A DNA stretch of 64,000 bases from Oscillospiraceae bacterium (GCA_017458065.1 JAFTGD010000024.1:1-64000); one strand, 5' to 3'. Shown: positions 43,776-52,947, numbered from the stretch's first letter. Numbers and translations: made by a program. Notes: generated from the sequence alone by a model not told the origin.

Positions 43776-45767
43776 ATGAGTAAAAATCTGTCCCGTCGTG
43801 AATTCATCAAAGGCGCAGCTGCTGGTTCTTTGGGTCTTGCTCTTACAGGACTAGCAGGAATGGGATCTGCGAGTGCAGAAGAGGTTTCTGGTATTTACAA
43901 TCCGGGCACATATACCGCGGTTGTACAGGGATATTCCAGCCTCATTACAGTCGAAGTGAGTTTCAGTGAGACCGAGATCATCGAATGCAGGATCGACGCG
44001 TCGGGCGAGACGCCATATATCGGTGGAGTTGCAGCTGAAGAGTATGCAAAATTGCTTGTGGAGCAGCAGAGCGTCGATGCGGTGACTTCTGCGACGGCAT
44101 CTTTTACCACTCCTGCTATCAAAGCGGCTGTCAGCAACTGTATTGCGCAGGCTAAGGGTACTGCTGCCGCACTTGTGGTAAGTGCTGAGACGGAAGATAG
44201 CGAGGAGTGGCTTGGTGAAGCACCGAACATCGCGGAACTTGACTTTGCTGAGACGCGAGATACCGATCTTCTGATTGTCGGCGCAGGAAACGGTGGCATG
44301 ATGGCTGCGGCAACCGCTGCCGATGCCGGAATGGATTTTATAATCTGTGAACAGAATACAGTCCCCGCAAATACGCGCTATTGGGTCGGTGCTGTCAACA
44401 CGGATGCGGTCAAAGAGATGGGGATAGAAGTCGACAAAACCCGTCTGATGAACGAATTAGCCCGGTATGCCTCTTATAAGTGCAATCTGGAAGTGATCCG
44501 TTTATGGATCAATCATAGTGCAGAGGTCATTTCTTATCTGGAAAGCCTAGGTATGATGGCAATTCCTCAGCCTGCACCGGAGAGCCATGTGGGTGGCACA
44601 GGTGCCGATTACTATATTCCGACTATCTGGCACATTGTAACAACTCCAGAGGAACTGGAAAACGGTGAATTGCCTGTCATGACAGGTGAAAGAAACCGCC
44701 ATCTGGAACGTCACATTCAAGAAAAGGGTTATGAGGTGCAGTACTCGATGTCGCTGGTATGCCTGACGCAGGACGAATCCGGAAAGGTGACAGGAGCTGT
44801 CTTCAAAAATTCTGAAGGGGACTATGTCCGCATTAATGCGAAGAATGTCATTCTCGCCACTGGCGGATACCCCGGAAATCCAAAGATGCTTAAAGCGCTC
44901 TCCCCAATTGCTCTGGAAACGATCACAGGTGCATATTATTACGAGCCCAATAAAGGTATGGGAATTCGCGCTGGTTTGTGGGCTGGTGCCACCAAAAATA
45001 CGGAACCGGCATTGATGATTTTTGACCGCGGTGTGGTTCCTCCTGGCACAAAGGCAGGGTATGTAGAAGATGCAAACGGCAATCTGCATTTCCCAAGTCC
45101 GGATGCAAGCTTTATCCTTGGCTCTCAACCTTTCCTGAAAGTCAACAAAAAGGGAAAGCGCTTTATCAATGAGTCGGTTCCTTATGATTTTGCACCCCAT
45201 GCTGCATCATTCCAACCGGACGGTGTTTATGCATGCATTGTCGACTCAAATGCAAACGCAGATGTCCTTGCCTATGATCAGTATGGCTGCGCGCAGATAG
45301 GAGTTTACATTGCCCAAGCGGGTGGCGTGATTCCCACACTGGAGAGTTTTATGCCGAACGGGCTCGTATGTAAGGCTGACAGCATCGAAGAATTGGCTGA
45401 ACAGTTGCAGATCCCTGCCAATGAACTCACTGCGACGGTTGCCCGTTATAATGAACTCTGCGAAAAGGGCGTCGATGAAGATTTCGGAAAAGAAGCTTAT
45501 CGGATGCGGCCAGTTGTGAAGGCGCCTTTCTATGGTTTCTTCCTCGGCGGTGCGCTGCTGACAACCATGGACGGCTTGCGGATTAATGAAAAATGCCAAG
45601 TTCTGGATACAAATTGCGACGTGATCGAAGGGCTGTATTGTGTCGGTGACTGCTCTGGTAGTTTCTTCTCTGGTAATTATCCGGAATATTTGGTTGGGTG
45701 CACTGTCGGCCATACCCTGACCGAAGGACGTTATGCCGTAAAAGCGATCTTGGGTGAAGAATTCTGA
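43776..45767 (+). CDS. Tat-exported FMN-binding/FAD-dependent reductase (fumarate reductase-like)
   Basis: 663 residues. The Tat signal SRREFIKGAAAGSLGLALTG is followed by SASAEE cleavage. Residues about 40-120 are an FMN_bind domain with the covalent flavin site DAVTSATAS. From about 160 comes a fumarate-reductase-type FAD domain: DLLIVGAGNGGMMAAATAAD, ILATGGYPGNPKML and the late DCSGSFFSGNYPEYLVGCTV. Such exported flavoproteins reduce enoate-type acceptors (fumarate, urocanate, cinnamates) in anaerobic respiration. No heme motif is present, so electrons must come through FMN. The substrate is unknown. Confidence 0.92.
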   Translation: MSKNLSRREFIKGAAAGSLGLALTGLAGMGSASAEEVSGIYNPGTYTAVVQGYSSLITVEVSFSETEIIECRIDASGETPYIGGVAAEEYAKLLVEQQSVDAVTSATASFTTPAIKAAVSNCIAQAKGTAAALVVSAETEDSEEWLGEAPNIAELDFAETRDTDLLIVGAGNGGMMAAATAADAGMDFIICEQNTVPANTRYWVGAVNTDAVKEMGIEVDKTRLMNELARYASYKCNLEVIRLWINHSAEVISYLESLGMMAIPQPAPESHVGGTGADYYIPTIWHIVTTPEELENGELPVMTGERNRHLERHIQEKGYEVQYSMSLVCLTQDESGKVTGAVFKNSEGDYVRINAKNVILATGGYPGNPKMLKALSPIALETITGAYYYEPNKGMGIRAGLWAGATKNTEPALMIFDRGVVPPGTKAGYVEDANGNLHFPSPDASFILGSQPFLKVNKKGKRFINESVPYDFAPHAASFQPDGVYACIVDSNANADVLAYDQYGCAQIGVYIAQAGGVIPTLESFMPNGLVCKADSIEELAEQLQIPANELTATVARYNELCEKGVDEDFGKEAYRMRPVVKAPFYGFFLGGALLTTMDGLRINEKCQVLDTNCDVIEGLYCVGDCSGSFFSGNYPEYLVGCTVGHTLTEGRYAVKAILGEEF

Positions 45768-45806
45768 AGATACAATATGAGGCATGTAAATTGCTGATTA
45801 TAAGCA

Positions 45807-45838
45807 GGTTCCCGGGTTTACAACCGGGAACCTTTTCG
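45807..45838. terminator. Terminator between convergent flavoprotein and tetR genes
   Basis: Stem GGTTCCCGG/CCGGGAACC (45807-45815, 45824-45832) followed by TTTTCGC. Confidence 0.8.
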
Positions 45839-46513
45839 CTAAATGGAATCAGGCTCTTCTATATTGAAAGGCTTTTCTTTTCGAATACTTTCATAGATGG
45901 CCTGAAGATATATATAACTCAACTTGAGCATCCCGATGCTGTCCATCCCATGACGAGTGCCGTAATCCATTGCTATCACTTCCGACATTGAGATCAGATA
46001 GGCGATGTAATCGACATCAATGTCTTTCCTAACATTGGGATTGTTGGACAGCTCAATCGCGAGCACCGGCGATAGCAACTTTGCAGACAGTTCTGTCATC
46101 AGGAAATTACGTACGGAACTTGGAGCGTCAATCAGCCTCTGGTAAAGATCCAAATCTTCGCGAGAAAGGTAATGCAACACTTCCCCCATATACTGTTGCA
46201 TCCCTTCCTTGTATCCCAACTTCTCAATACGTAGCAAACCGGTCCCCAGCAGAGTCTGCCCATTTTTCTGCCGAAGTTGCAGGAGGGTTTCTGCAATTGA
46301 ATAGATGCACAGATAGAATAAGTCCTCTTTGCTGTCAAAATATTGGTAGAAGCTACCCTTTGGAACAGCGGCTTCTTCCAGAATCCGGTTGATGCTGCTC
46401 TTCTCAAAGGGGTTTGCAAGGAATTCTTTCCGTGCGGCGGATAGAATCCGGTGCTTCTTTTCTTCAGGAAGACGGGAAAAAGTATCATGAACCAAGGCAA
46501 TGCTCCCCCTCAT
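45839..46513 (-). CDS. TetR-family transcriptional regulator
   Basis: 224 residues. N-terminal HTH: KKHRILSAARKEFLANPFEK, SSINRILEEAAVPKGSFYQY, FDSKEDLFYLC, typical TetR. The all-helical ligand domain follows. It is divergent from the M29 aminopeptidase gene, with a double palindrome between the two starts, so it most likely represses that operon and itself. The ribosome site is weak. Confidence 0.92.
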   Translation of the reverse strand: MRGSIALVHDTFSRLPEEKKHRILSAARKEFLANPFEKSSINRILEEAAVPKGSFYQYFDSKEDLFYLCIYSIAETLLQLRQKNGQTLLGTGLLRIEKLGYKEGMQQYMGEVLHYLSREDLDLYQRLIDAPSSVRNFLMTELSAKLLSPVLAIELSNNPNVRKDIDVDYIAYLISMSEVIAMDYGTRHGMDSIGMLKLSYIYLQAIYESIRKEKPFNIEEPDSI

Positions 46514-46557
46514 GATGTTTTTTTTATATTGTACTTGAAAAAAGATAATTCGTCAAT

Positions 46558-46597
46558 TATAATATGACTAAAGTCATGTGACTTTAGTCATATTATA
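46558..46597. promoter_or_regulatory. Double TetR operator, 40-bp palindrome
   Basis: Perfect inverted repeat with 19-bp arms (46558-46576, 46579-46597) made of two palindromic 12-mers, TGACTAAAGTCA and TGACTTTAGTCA, separated by TG. It overlaps TATACT (46594-46599), the -10 box of the aminopeptidase operon, and lies 45 bp from the tetR start. Confidence 0.85.
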
Positions 46598-46626
46598 CTG
46601 CTTTCATTCCACAAGGAGGGATGCGA

Positions 46627-47844
46627 ATGAATCTGGAATCGTGTAAAGAAGAATATGCAGAATTGATCGTCTGTGGAGGCGTCCGATTGAAATCCGGAGA
46701 GAGAGTTCTCATAAACAGTGACGTCGCCACACAGGAAATGGCTCGGAGGGTCGCGCAAGCCTGCTATGAAAACGGTGCAGCAAAGGTTGAAATCCGCTGG
46801 ACAGACAGTCACCTGGATCGCATGTCGCTGCGATATGCTGACGAGGATGTCCTGAAGACTGTATCAAGCTGGGAAGAGTTGCAAATGAAGGAACAGGCAG
46901 ATGAATTGCCATGCCTGATTCATCTGCTTTCCAGCGATCCGATGGAAGGCGGTTCCTTCTATGCGGACAAACAAGCTGTGGTAAGAAGTGCCCGACTCCA
47001 GGTTTTACTGCCGCATATCCTGCGGATGCGCAACCGCTACAAATGGACCGCAGTCTGTGTTCCGACTCAGGCTTGGGCCGATATGGTTTTCCCCGATCAG
47101 AAGAATAATCTGGAGCAGCTCTGGACCGATGTGCTGACTGCGGTGATGGTGAACGGAGACGGAACGAGTATTCAAAAATGGCAGACAAAGCTCGAGAATA
47201 TGTGGGCACATATGGATGTGCTGAATCATCTGTCTTTGAGAAAACTTCATCTGGAATCCGAGCTGGGCACGGATCTGTGGGTCGAGCTACATCCGAAAGT
47301 GCGGTTTTGCTGTGCGTCGGGGCCAGAGGATGAAGCCTTTGTCAATATCCCATCGGAGGAAATCTTCACCTCCCCGGTCGCCGGAAAGGCGGAAGGAACG
47401 TTGGTTGCGTCCTGCCCGCTGATTCACGAAAACAACTATGTGGACAATTTGAAACTACGTTTCCGGAATGGTGCTGTTACAGAGGTTTCGGCAACGGAAG
47501 GTGAAGTTTTTTTCCGGAACCTGGTGCAGGCAGATGAGGGTGCAGCCAGACTTGGTGAAGTCGCAATTGTTGACAGGCATGCCCCAGTAAAAGGGTTGGG
47601 CCACCTTATGTATCATACACTGTATGATGAGAACGCAGCCTGCCATATTGCTGTCGGACACGGCTTTAACTTTGCGGTCGAAGACTACAAAACCTGTACA
47701 CCAGAGGAAATAGCTGACTGCGGCGTCAATCAATCGGGCATCCATTGCGACGTCATGTGGGGTACAGATCAAGCAAGAATAACCGGAATCACTGCAAGCG
47801 GAGATTCCGTCACCATTCTCGCAGACGGCGAATGGCAGATATAA
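46627..47844 (+). CDS. M29-family metallo-aminopeptidase
   Basis: 405 residues; the ATG at 46627 is chosen over 46621 because AAGGAGGG ends at 46620. It matches the M29 (AmpS/PepS) family: LKSGERVLINSDVATQEMAR at the N-terminus, ATEGEVFFRNLVQADEGAAR and LGEVAIVD (metal Glu), then HGFNFAVEDYKTC and NQSGIHCDVMWG (metal His and Asp). It removes N-terminal residues from peptides in the cytoplasm. It is first in a three-gene operon with a dipeptide epimerase (9 bp) and a serine hydrolase. Confidence 0.9.
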   Translation: MNLESCKEEYAELIVCGGVRLKSGERVLINSDVATQEMARRVAQACYENGAAKVEIRWTDSHLDRMSLRYADEDVLKTVSSWEELQMKEQADELPCLIHLLSSDPMEGGSFYADKQAVVRSARLQVLLPHILRMRNRYKWTAVCVPTQAWADMVFPDQKNNLEQLWTDVLTAVMVNGDGTSIQKWQTKLENMWAHMDVLNHLSLRKLHLESELGTDLWVELHPKVRFCCASGPEDEAFVNIPSEEIFTSPVAGKAEGTLVASCPLIHENNYVDNLKLRFRNGAVTEVSATEGEVFFRNLVQADEGAARLGEVAIVDRHAPVKGLGHLMYHTLYDENAACHIAVGHGFNFAVEDYKTCTPEEIADCGVNQSGIHCDVMWGTDQARITGITASGDSVTILADGEWQI

Positions 47845-47853
47845 GGAGAGAGC

Positions 47854-48924
47854 ATGCGCATTACAGATATTCGATTTCAGAGAGCGCGCTTTTCCTTAGA
47901 GCAGCCCTTCAAGGTGGCTTTTGGGAGTATCAGTGACTTGGAATCCATTCTTGTCAGAGTTGAGACCGACGAAGGCCTTTACGGGTATGGAGAGGCGGCA
48001 ACACTCCCCTATGTCACCGGAGACAATATGGATACCGCGCTATCGGTCGGAAAGGAACTTCAAGCAGCGCTGATCGGAAAGGACCCGATTGCGGTCGAGG
48101 CGATCCATACTGCGATGGATCCGATCTATCATGGGAATACCGCAATCAAGGCGGGAATTGACATCGCTTGCTATGACATCTGTGCAAAGAACGCCGGTGT
48201 TCCGCTTTACAGGCATTTAGGTGGTGATGACGCTGTGCTGCATTCTGACGTAACCATAGGACTTAACAGCCCGGAAGAAATGGCAAAAAAGGCGGACGAG
48301 TGGGTTGAAAAGGGGTTCTCGATTTTAAAGGTCAAGTTGGGGGAGGACATTGCGACGGATCGGAAACGAATGGAGGCCATTCGGGAAGCTGTAGGTCAGA
48401 GTGTTCGCATCCGTGTAGATGCAAACCAAGGGTGGAGCGTGAAGGACTCTCTTCGGATCATTCCCCAATTGACTGCCCTGGGTGTGGAACTTGTAGAACA
48501 GCCGGTTGCAGCATGTGATGTTGATGGATTGAAAGAGATCCGAGACCGTTCTGATCTGCTGATTGCGGCCGATGAAAGCTGCCACTCCGAATATGATGCG
48601 TTCCGTTTGGCTGCTATGCGGGCGGTTGATGTGGTCAATATCAAATTGATGAAGTGCGGCGGTATTTTCCATGCTAGACGTATCGCTGCAATCTGTGAGG
48701 CAGCTGGGATTTCCTGCATGATTGGGTGTATGGGAGAGAGCAATCTGGCAAATGTTGCGGCAATGCATGTCGCCGCTGCAACACGCAACGTCAAAGAAGT
48801 AGATCTGGATACGGTCTACCTTTTAAAGCAGGATAAAGTTTTTGGAGGGTTCACACATGAGGGCGGGACAGTCCACCTGATGGAGAATCCCGGAATTGGA
48901 TGCACATTGAAGGAGGTATTTTGA
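47854..48924 (+). CDS. Dipeptide epimerase (L-Ala-D/L-Glu epimerase-like, enolase superfamily)
   Basis: 356 residues. Catalytic KxK in GFSILKVKLGED (about residues 155-166), metal ligands in IRVDANQGWSV, LVEQPVAACD and IAADESCHSEYDAF, and the second base in NIKLMKCGGIFHA (about residue 266): the full muconate-lactonizing/dipeptide-epimerase set. It starts with a clear ribosome site (AAGGAGAG). It lies between an aminopeptidase and a serine hydrolase, which fits epimerising L-Ala-D-Glu-type dipeptides released from cell-wall peptides. Substrate specificity in this family varies, so the exact dipeptide is not certain. Confidence 0.92.
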   Translation: MRITDIRFQRARFSLEQPFKVAFGSISDLESILVRVETDEGLYGYGEAATLPYVTGDNMDTALSVGKELQAALIGKDPIAVEAIHTAMDPIYHGNTAIKAGIDIACYDICAKNAGVPLYRHLGGDDAVLHSDVTIGLNSPEEMAKKADEWVEKGFSILKVKLGEDIATDRKRMEAIREAVGQSVRIRVDANQGWSVKDSLRIIPQLTALGVELVEQPVAACDVDGLKEIRDRSDLLIAADESCHSEYDAFRLAAMRAVDVVNIKLMKCGGIFHARRIAAICEAAGISCMIGCMGESNLANVAAMHVAAATRNVKEVDLDTVYLLKQDKVFGGFTHEGGTVHLMENPGIGCTLKEVF

Positions 48925-50354
48925 TGAACACAAAAAAATATGTAGAGAAGTTAATGAAGGATTACAATGTTGCTGGTATGAGCATTGCTGTCGTAAAGGA
49001 CGGAAAAGTGATTACAGCGGAAGGCTTCGGTCTGCGTGATGTTGAGAGTGGGCTGCCCATGACGGAGAACACAGTGCTTCCTATCGGCTCTACCACAAAG
49101 TCCTTTACTGCGCTTGCGCTCTCCATGCTGGTTGACGAAGGGAAACTCAGCTGGGACGAGCCAGTCAAGACCTATATTCCATGGTTAAAGCTGTCCGACC
49201 CATACTTGACAGAGCATGTCACGACCAGGGATCTTCTTTGTCACCGCACAGGGATCCCCAGATACGATATGCAGACCGCCTTCGGCACAATGGATGATTG
49301 GCAAAGGCAGATTCAGTCTTTCCAATATCTACAGACCAATCAGTCTTTCCGTACAAAACTGCAATATTCCAACCAAATGGTTGCTCTCGCCGGACACCTG
49401 ATCGATGTTCTGACGGATTCTACCTATGAGCAGTTTATAAAAGAACGCATCTTCAAGCCTCTGGGCATGAGCCATTCGGACTTCGAGGTGGATTCGCTCA
49501 GAAGCTATGAGGATTATTCCAAGGGCTATGTATTCACTGGGGAAGGGTATATGGAGCCACCGTATCTGCACCTGGGTGCATTCAATCCTGCAGGCGGAAT
49601 CGTTTCCAACGCGCTGGATATGGCAGCCTACATGCTGTTCCAGCTGGGCGACGGAACCTGGAACGGCCAGCGTCTGGTTTCCGAGGAAAACCTGAAAGAG
49701 ATGCATACTCATCAAATGATCGGCAGTCCGTACTTTTGGGAGTTCGAAGAGGTTTCCTGTGCGGAGTATGGCTTCGGATGGATGACAGATATCTACAGAG
49801 GTATAAAAATGCTCAGCCATGGTGGGAATACAAATGGCTTCTCCTCTCAACTGGCCATCGTTCCTGCCCAGCAATTTGGCATCGTCGCACTCAGCAATGC
49901 AACCTCATCCTTCTCTGTTGAGGCATTATCTAATTATCTGATCGATGAGGACATAGGGATCAAAGAGATCCCGGACTGGTCCACCCGGTATCAGGAGATT
50001 TTCGGCAAAATGATGGGAGAGGCGATGGCAGAGATACAGAAGCGCGCCGAGGCCAAAACTCCAAATACTGTTCCGACGAAGCCTGTCGAGACTTACGCGG
50101 GTATTTATGAGCATCCTGGCTTTGGAACAATCACCCTTACTGTAAAGGATAGTGCTCTCGCGGGTGAGTGGAACGGAAATGCCGCCATGTTCAACCATTA
50201 TCAGTATGATGAATTTGATATGATTCTTCCAGCCATGGGTGCGCAGCTGCCCGCAGAATTCATTTTTGATGACAGTGGGGCTATCGAAGGCATAAGGGTG
50301 AGCTTGGAGGCTGCTCCGGGGATTAAGCCAGATCTGTTTACAAAAAAAGGCTGA
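48924..50354 (+). CDS. Serine hydrolase of the beta-lactamase/D-aminopeptidase (S12) family
   Basis: 476 residues from the ATG at 48924, overlapping the epimerase stop by 1 bp (AGGAGG upstream). Catalytic SxxK in LPIGSTTKSFTALA (about residue 52), YSN in KLQYSNQMVALAG and the HGG replacing KTG in KMLSHGGNTNGFSS: an S12-type active site. No signal peptide, so cytoplasmic. A C-terminal domain (about 380-476, ETYAGIYEHPGFGTITLTVK) resembles the extra beta-barrel of D-aminopeptidases and other S12 hydrolases. With its operon partners it may act on peptides carrying D-residues. Confidence 0.9.
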   Translation: MNTKKYVEKLMKDYNVAGMSIAVVKDGKVITAEGFGLRDVESGLPMTENTVLPIGSTTKSFTALALSMLVDEGKLSWDEPVKTYIPWLKLSDPYLTEHVTTRDLLCHRTGIPRYDMQTAFGTMDDWQRQIQSFQYLQTNQSFRTKLQYSNQMVALAGHLIDVLTDSTYEQFIKERIFKPLGMSHSDFEVDSLRSYEDYSKGYVFTGEGYMEPPYLHLGAFNPAGGIVSNALDMAAYMLFQLGDGTWNGQRLVSEENLKEMHTHQMIGSPYFWEFEEVSCAEYGFGWMTDIYRGIKMLSHGGNTNGFSSQLAIVPAQQFGIVALSNATSSFSVEALSNYLIDEDIGIKEIPDWSTRYQEIFGKMMGEAMAEIQKRAEAKTPNTVPTKPVETYAGIYEHPGFGTITLTVKDSALAGEWNGNAAMFNHYQYDEFDMILPAMGAQLPAEFIFDDSGAIEGIRVSLEAAPGIKPDLFTKKG

Positions 50355-50493
50355 AAAGCATAACCTACTTACTCATTTACAGTGAAAAGTAAACACCAGC
50401 ACAAATGCCTACCGTAACGGATTAATTCAAGCTACAATAATACTCAATACAGAATTTCAAGTTCCAGGGCTTTGCATTTGGGATAGAGAAGGA

Positions 50494-50973
50494 TTAGTGG
50501 TCATCCACCAGCAGAACGTCGGAGCGCGCAGCGGCCAGCTGCCGCAGCTCGTCGGTGAAGCCGCCCGCACTGAACAGAACGAACCAGTTTTTGCGGTGCG
50601 GCTTTTCCCAAGGCACGCGCTCTGTCTTCTGCTCCAGATCATGCAGGACGTTCAAGCCCACCGGCTCTTGCCAGAACTTGCACTCGCCGAGGATCAGGTT
50701 GATTCCCTCCGGATCGAGCGCGGCAATGTCGATCTCTGTATCGCCGTCCCACCAGCGCCCGATCCGGGAGAAGTGGAAGGGCCAGGCGTCCTCGGCGTTC
50801 AAGTCCCACATCTTTTCCCGGCACACGTCCTCATAGACAAAGGCAGTATGACTGGTTACGAGACCCTTGCGGATCTTGTCCAGCACGATCCGGCTGTTGC
50901 CGCTTTCGATAAAGCTCATATTGGGATAGACGAAGGCAAACCAGAAGCGGATATAGTTATCCTTGCTGAACAT
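50494..50973 (-). pseudogene. C-terminal fragment of a DUF234-type ATPase (nuclease-like domain)
   Basis: 159 codons matching only the DUF234 C-terminal region of archaeal-like ATPases: SKDNYIRFWFAFVYPNMSFI, HFSRIGRWWDGDTEIDIAAL and LILGECKFWQEPVGLNVL, with the E-I-D...E-C-K residues of a PD-(D/E)XK-like fold. The ATPase domain that should precede it is missing; only promoter-like DNA lies upstream. A related N-terminal fragment lies at 42054-42215 on the same strand but in the wrong order for a simple split. Confidence 0.7.
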
Positions 50974-51019
50974 CTTTCACATTTTGCGCAGCGTAGTCAC
51001 TCTTTGGAGCAGGTGCACC

Positions 51020-51047
51020 TTGACATTTTGCAAATCTGCGGTATAAT
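51020..51047 (+). promoter_or_regulatory. Promoter of the AAA ATPase gene with repeated TTTTGC motifs
   Basis: TTGACA (51020-51025), 16-bp spacer, TATAAT (51042-51047). TTTTGCAAATCTGCGG covers the spacer and recurs downstream as TTCTGCAATTTTGCGG; further ATTTTGCG copies lie near 50980 and 51090. They may be operators. Confidence 0.65.
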
Positions 51048-51116
51048 TGCCTTATAAATTCTGCAATTTTGCGGTGTTCTCGTTGAATACATTTTGCGGC
51101 AGCAGGAGTGATCGCC

Positions 51117-52445
51117 ATGTTCAAACGTAAAATTTATGACAAACTCCTTGAGTGGAAGACTGAATCCAACGGTGATACGGCGCTTTTAATCGAAGGCGCG
51201 CGCCGAATCGGCAAGTCTACAGTCGTTGAGGCTTTTGCAAAGAACGAATATGAGAGCTATATCCTGATTGACTTTTCCATTGCCTCAAAAGGGGTAAAGG
51301 AACTGTTCGAGGATATTGCAGATTTGAATTATTTTTTCCTTCAGCTCCAGCTTCTGTATCATGTAGACTTGGTTGAGCGGAAATCTGTCATCATCTTTGA
51401 TGAAGTACAGCTTTGTCCCTTGGCGCGTCAGGCAATCAAGCATCTTGTCAAGGATCATCGCTATGACTATATTGAAACTGGCTCCCTGATCTCGATCAAG
51501 AAGAATGTGAAAAACATTCTGATTCCCAGTGAGGAGCGCCGGATCAATATGTATCCCATGGACTACGAAGAATTTCTCTGGGCAATTGACGATCTTGCCA
51601 GCTTCCCACTTATAAAGCGCTGCTTCGATCAGGGCGTTTCTCTGGGGCAAAAAACGAATCGAATGCTGCTGCGGAGCTTCCGGCTTTATATGCTTGTGGG
51701 CGGTATGCCGCAAGCGGTGAATGAGTATCTTACCACAAACAACTTTAGGAAAGTTGATCTTGTTAAGCGGGACATTCTGAAGCTATACGAGGACGATTTT
51801 ATGAAGATCGATCCAACTGGCAGAATCTCGCTCCTATTTGATTCCATTCCTGCACAGCTCAACAAAAACGCCTCTCGCTATCAGGTATCCAGTGTACTGC
51901 CCGGAAGCCGGGCAGACGATATTCTGAAACTGATTACGGAGCTGGTCGATTCAAAGACGGTGCTCATCTCTTATCACGCCACCGATCCCAATGCCGGATT
52001 GTCAGCAAACAAAGACATTTCACAGTTCAAGCTTTTTGTATGTGACACAGGGTTGTTCACGACCTTAATGTTTAAGGATCGCGATTTTACTGAGAACATC
52101 ATCTATGAAAAGATCCTTAATGATAAGCTTTCCGCTAACCTGGGATATCTTTTTGAGAATGTAGTAGCGCAGATGCTCACAGCCTCTGGAAACAGTCTTT
52201 TCTATCACACATTCAAGTCCGATCACAGCGAGCACAGGCGAGAGGTAGACTTTCTGATCGCTCGCATGAACAAAATCTGTCCTATCGAAGTCAAGTCCTC
52301 CGGCTATAAGGTGCATACCTCTCTCGATGAGTTTTGCCAGAAGTATTCGCACAGAATTCTCGCGCAGTATTTGGTGTATACAAAAGACTATTCAAAGAAT
52401 GAGTCTCTATACTATTTACCTGTTTATATGGTCCCGTTTCTGTGA
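51117..52445 (+). CDS. AAA-family ATPase with DUF4143 C-terminal domain
   Basis: 442 residues from the ATG at 51117 (AGGAG 8 bp upstream). P-loop IEGARRIGKSTVVEAFAKNE (about residues 22-41), Walker B SVIIFDEVQLCPLARQAI, sensor ETGSLISIKK, then the DUF4143 domain with LFVCDTGLFTTLMF, YLFENVVAQMLTASG and a PD-(D/E)XK-like core EVDFLIARMNKICPIEVKS. The molecular role of these ATPases is unsettled; they are common in Clostridia and often solitary. Its base composition is more AT-rich than the backbone, suggesting acquisition. Confidence 0.9.
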   Translation: MFKRKIYDKLLEWKTESNGDTALLIEGARRIGKSTVVEAFAKNEYESYILIDFSIASKGVKELFEDIADLNYFFLQLQLLYHVDLVERKSVIIFDEVQLCPLARQAIKHLVKDHRYDYIETGSLISIKKNVKNILIPSEERRINMYPMDYEEFLWAIDDLASFPLIKRCFDQGVSLGQKTNRMLLRSFRLYMLVGGMPQAVNEYLTTNNFRKVDLVKRDILKLYEDDFMKIDPTGRISLLFDSIPAQLNKNASRYQVSSVLPGSRADDILKLITELVDSKTVLISYHATDPNAGLSANKDISQFKLFVCDTGLFTTLMFKDRDFTENIIYEKILNDKLSANLGYLFENVVAQMLTASGNSLFYHTFKSDHSEHRREVDFLIARMNKICPIEVKSSGYKVHTSLDEFCQKYSHRILAQYLVYTKDYSKNESLYYLPVYMVPFL

Positions 52446-52572
52446 TATCAAGCTGGCATCAGGCTCCGTTCTGCCGATTTGAAATCAATAGAAACGACTC
52501 GAAATCATCCGTGCTGTCTGTGTGTCCGTATGCTTTCGGGTCCATTTCACAAAACAGAATAGTTGCTCCCAA

Positions 52573-52615
52573 CCGGGGAAGATCGTTTTGGTCTTCCCCG
52601 GCTTTTTTCTTTTTT
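52573..52615 (+). terminator. Strong terminator
   Basis: Stem CCGGGGAAGA/TCTTCCCCGG (52573-52582, 52592-52601) followed by CTTTTTTCTTTTTT. It ends the ATPase transcript. Confidence 0.92.
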
Positions 52616-52806
52616 ACGAAAAAAATTTTTGCCGGGGTACTTGCTATGGGCCGGTCTGAGATTGGGGTAAGTGAGGAGGAAAAACACAAGCCTTTCAAAA
52701 TCACAAAACCAGCCGAATGAGATTTCTCAAAAATATTTTTTCACGTCAGTTGAAACTAGGTGTGGGCTACAACACCCCCGCAATCATCCGTTTCCCCTTT
52801 GAGCGC

Positions 52807-52947
52807 ATGACTGAGAAGATGTCGGACGCGAAGCTGGTGCGCATTGGCCGCAGCCGCGCCGATGTTCCGGCAAAGCTGAAGGCAAAGGGCATCTCCATCG
52901 ACGACGGCATCCAGGCTGCCATGAACGCAATCTGCCAATCGAAGTAA
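52807..52947 (+). CDS. Small hypothetical protein
   Basis: 46 residues from the ATG at 52807, without a clear ribosome site. The sequence is basic, with SDAKLVRIGRSRADVPAKLK and IDDGIQAAMNAICQ, consistent with a short helical DNA-binding or antitoxin-like fold, but I do not recognise it. The frame is open upstream to 52717. It may be a remnant. Confidence 0.35.
   Translation: MTEKMSDAKLVRIGRSRADVPAKLKAKGISIDDGIQAAMNAICQSK

Noticed and set aside
43776-45767. Multiheme flavocytochrome c
   Set aside because: No CxxCH heme motif; the extra N-terminal domain is FMN_bind.
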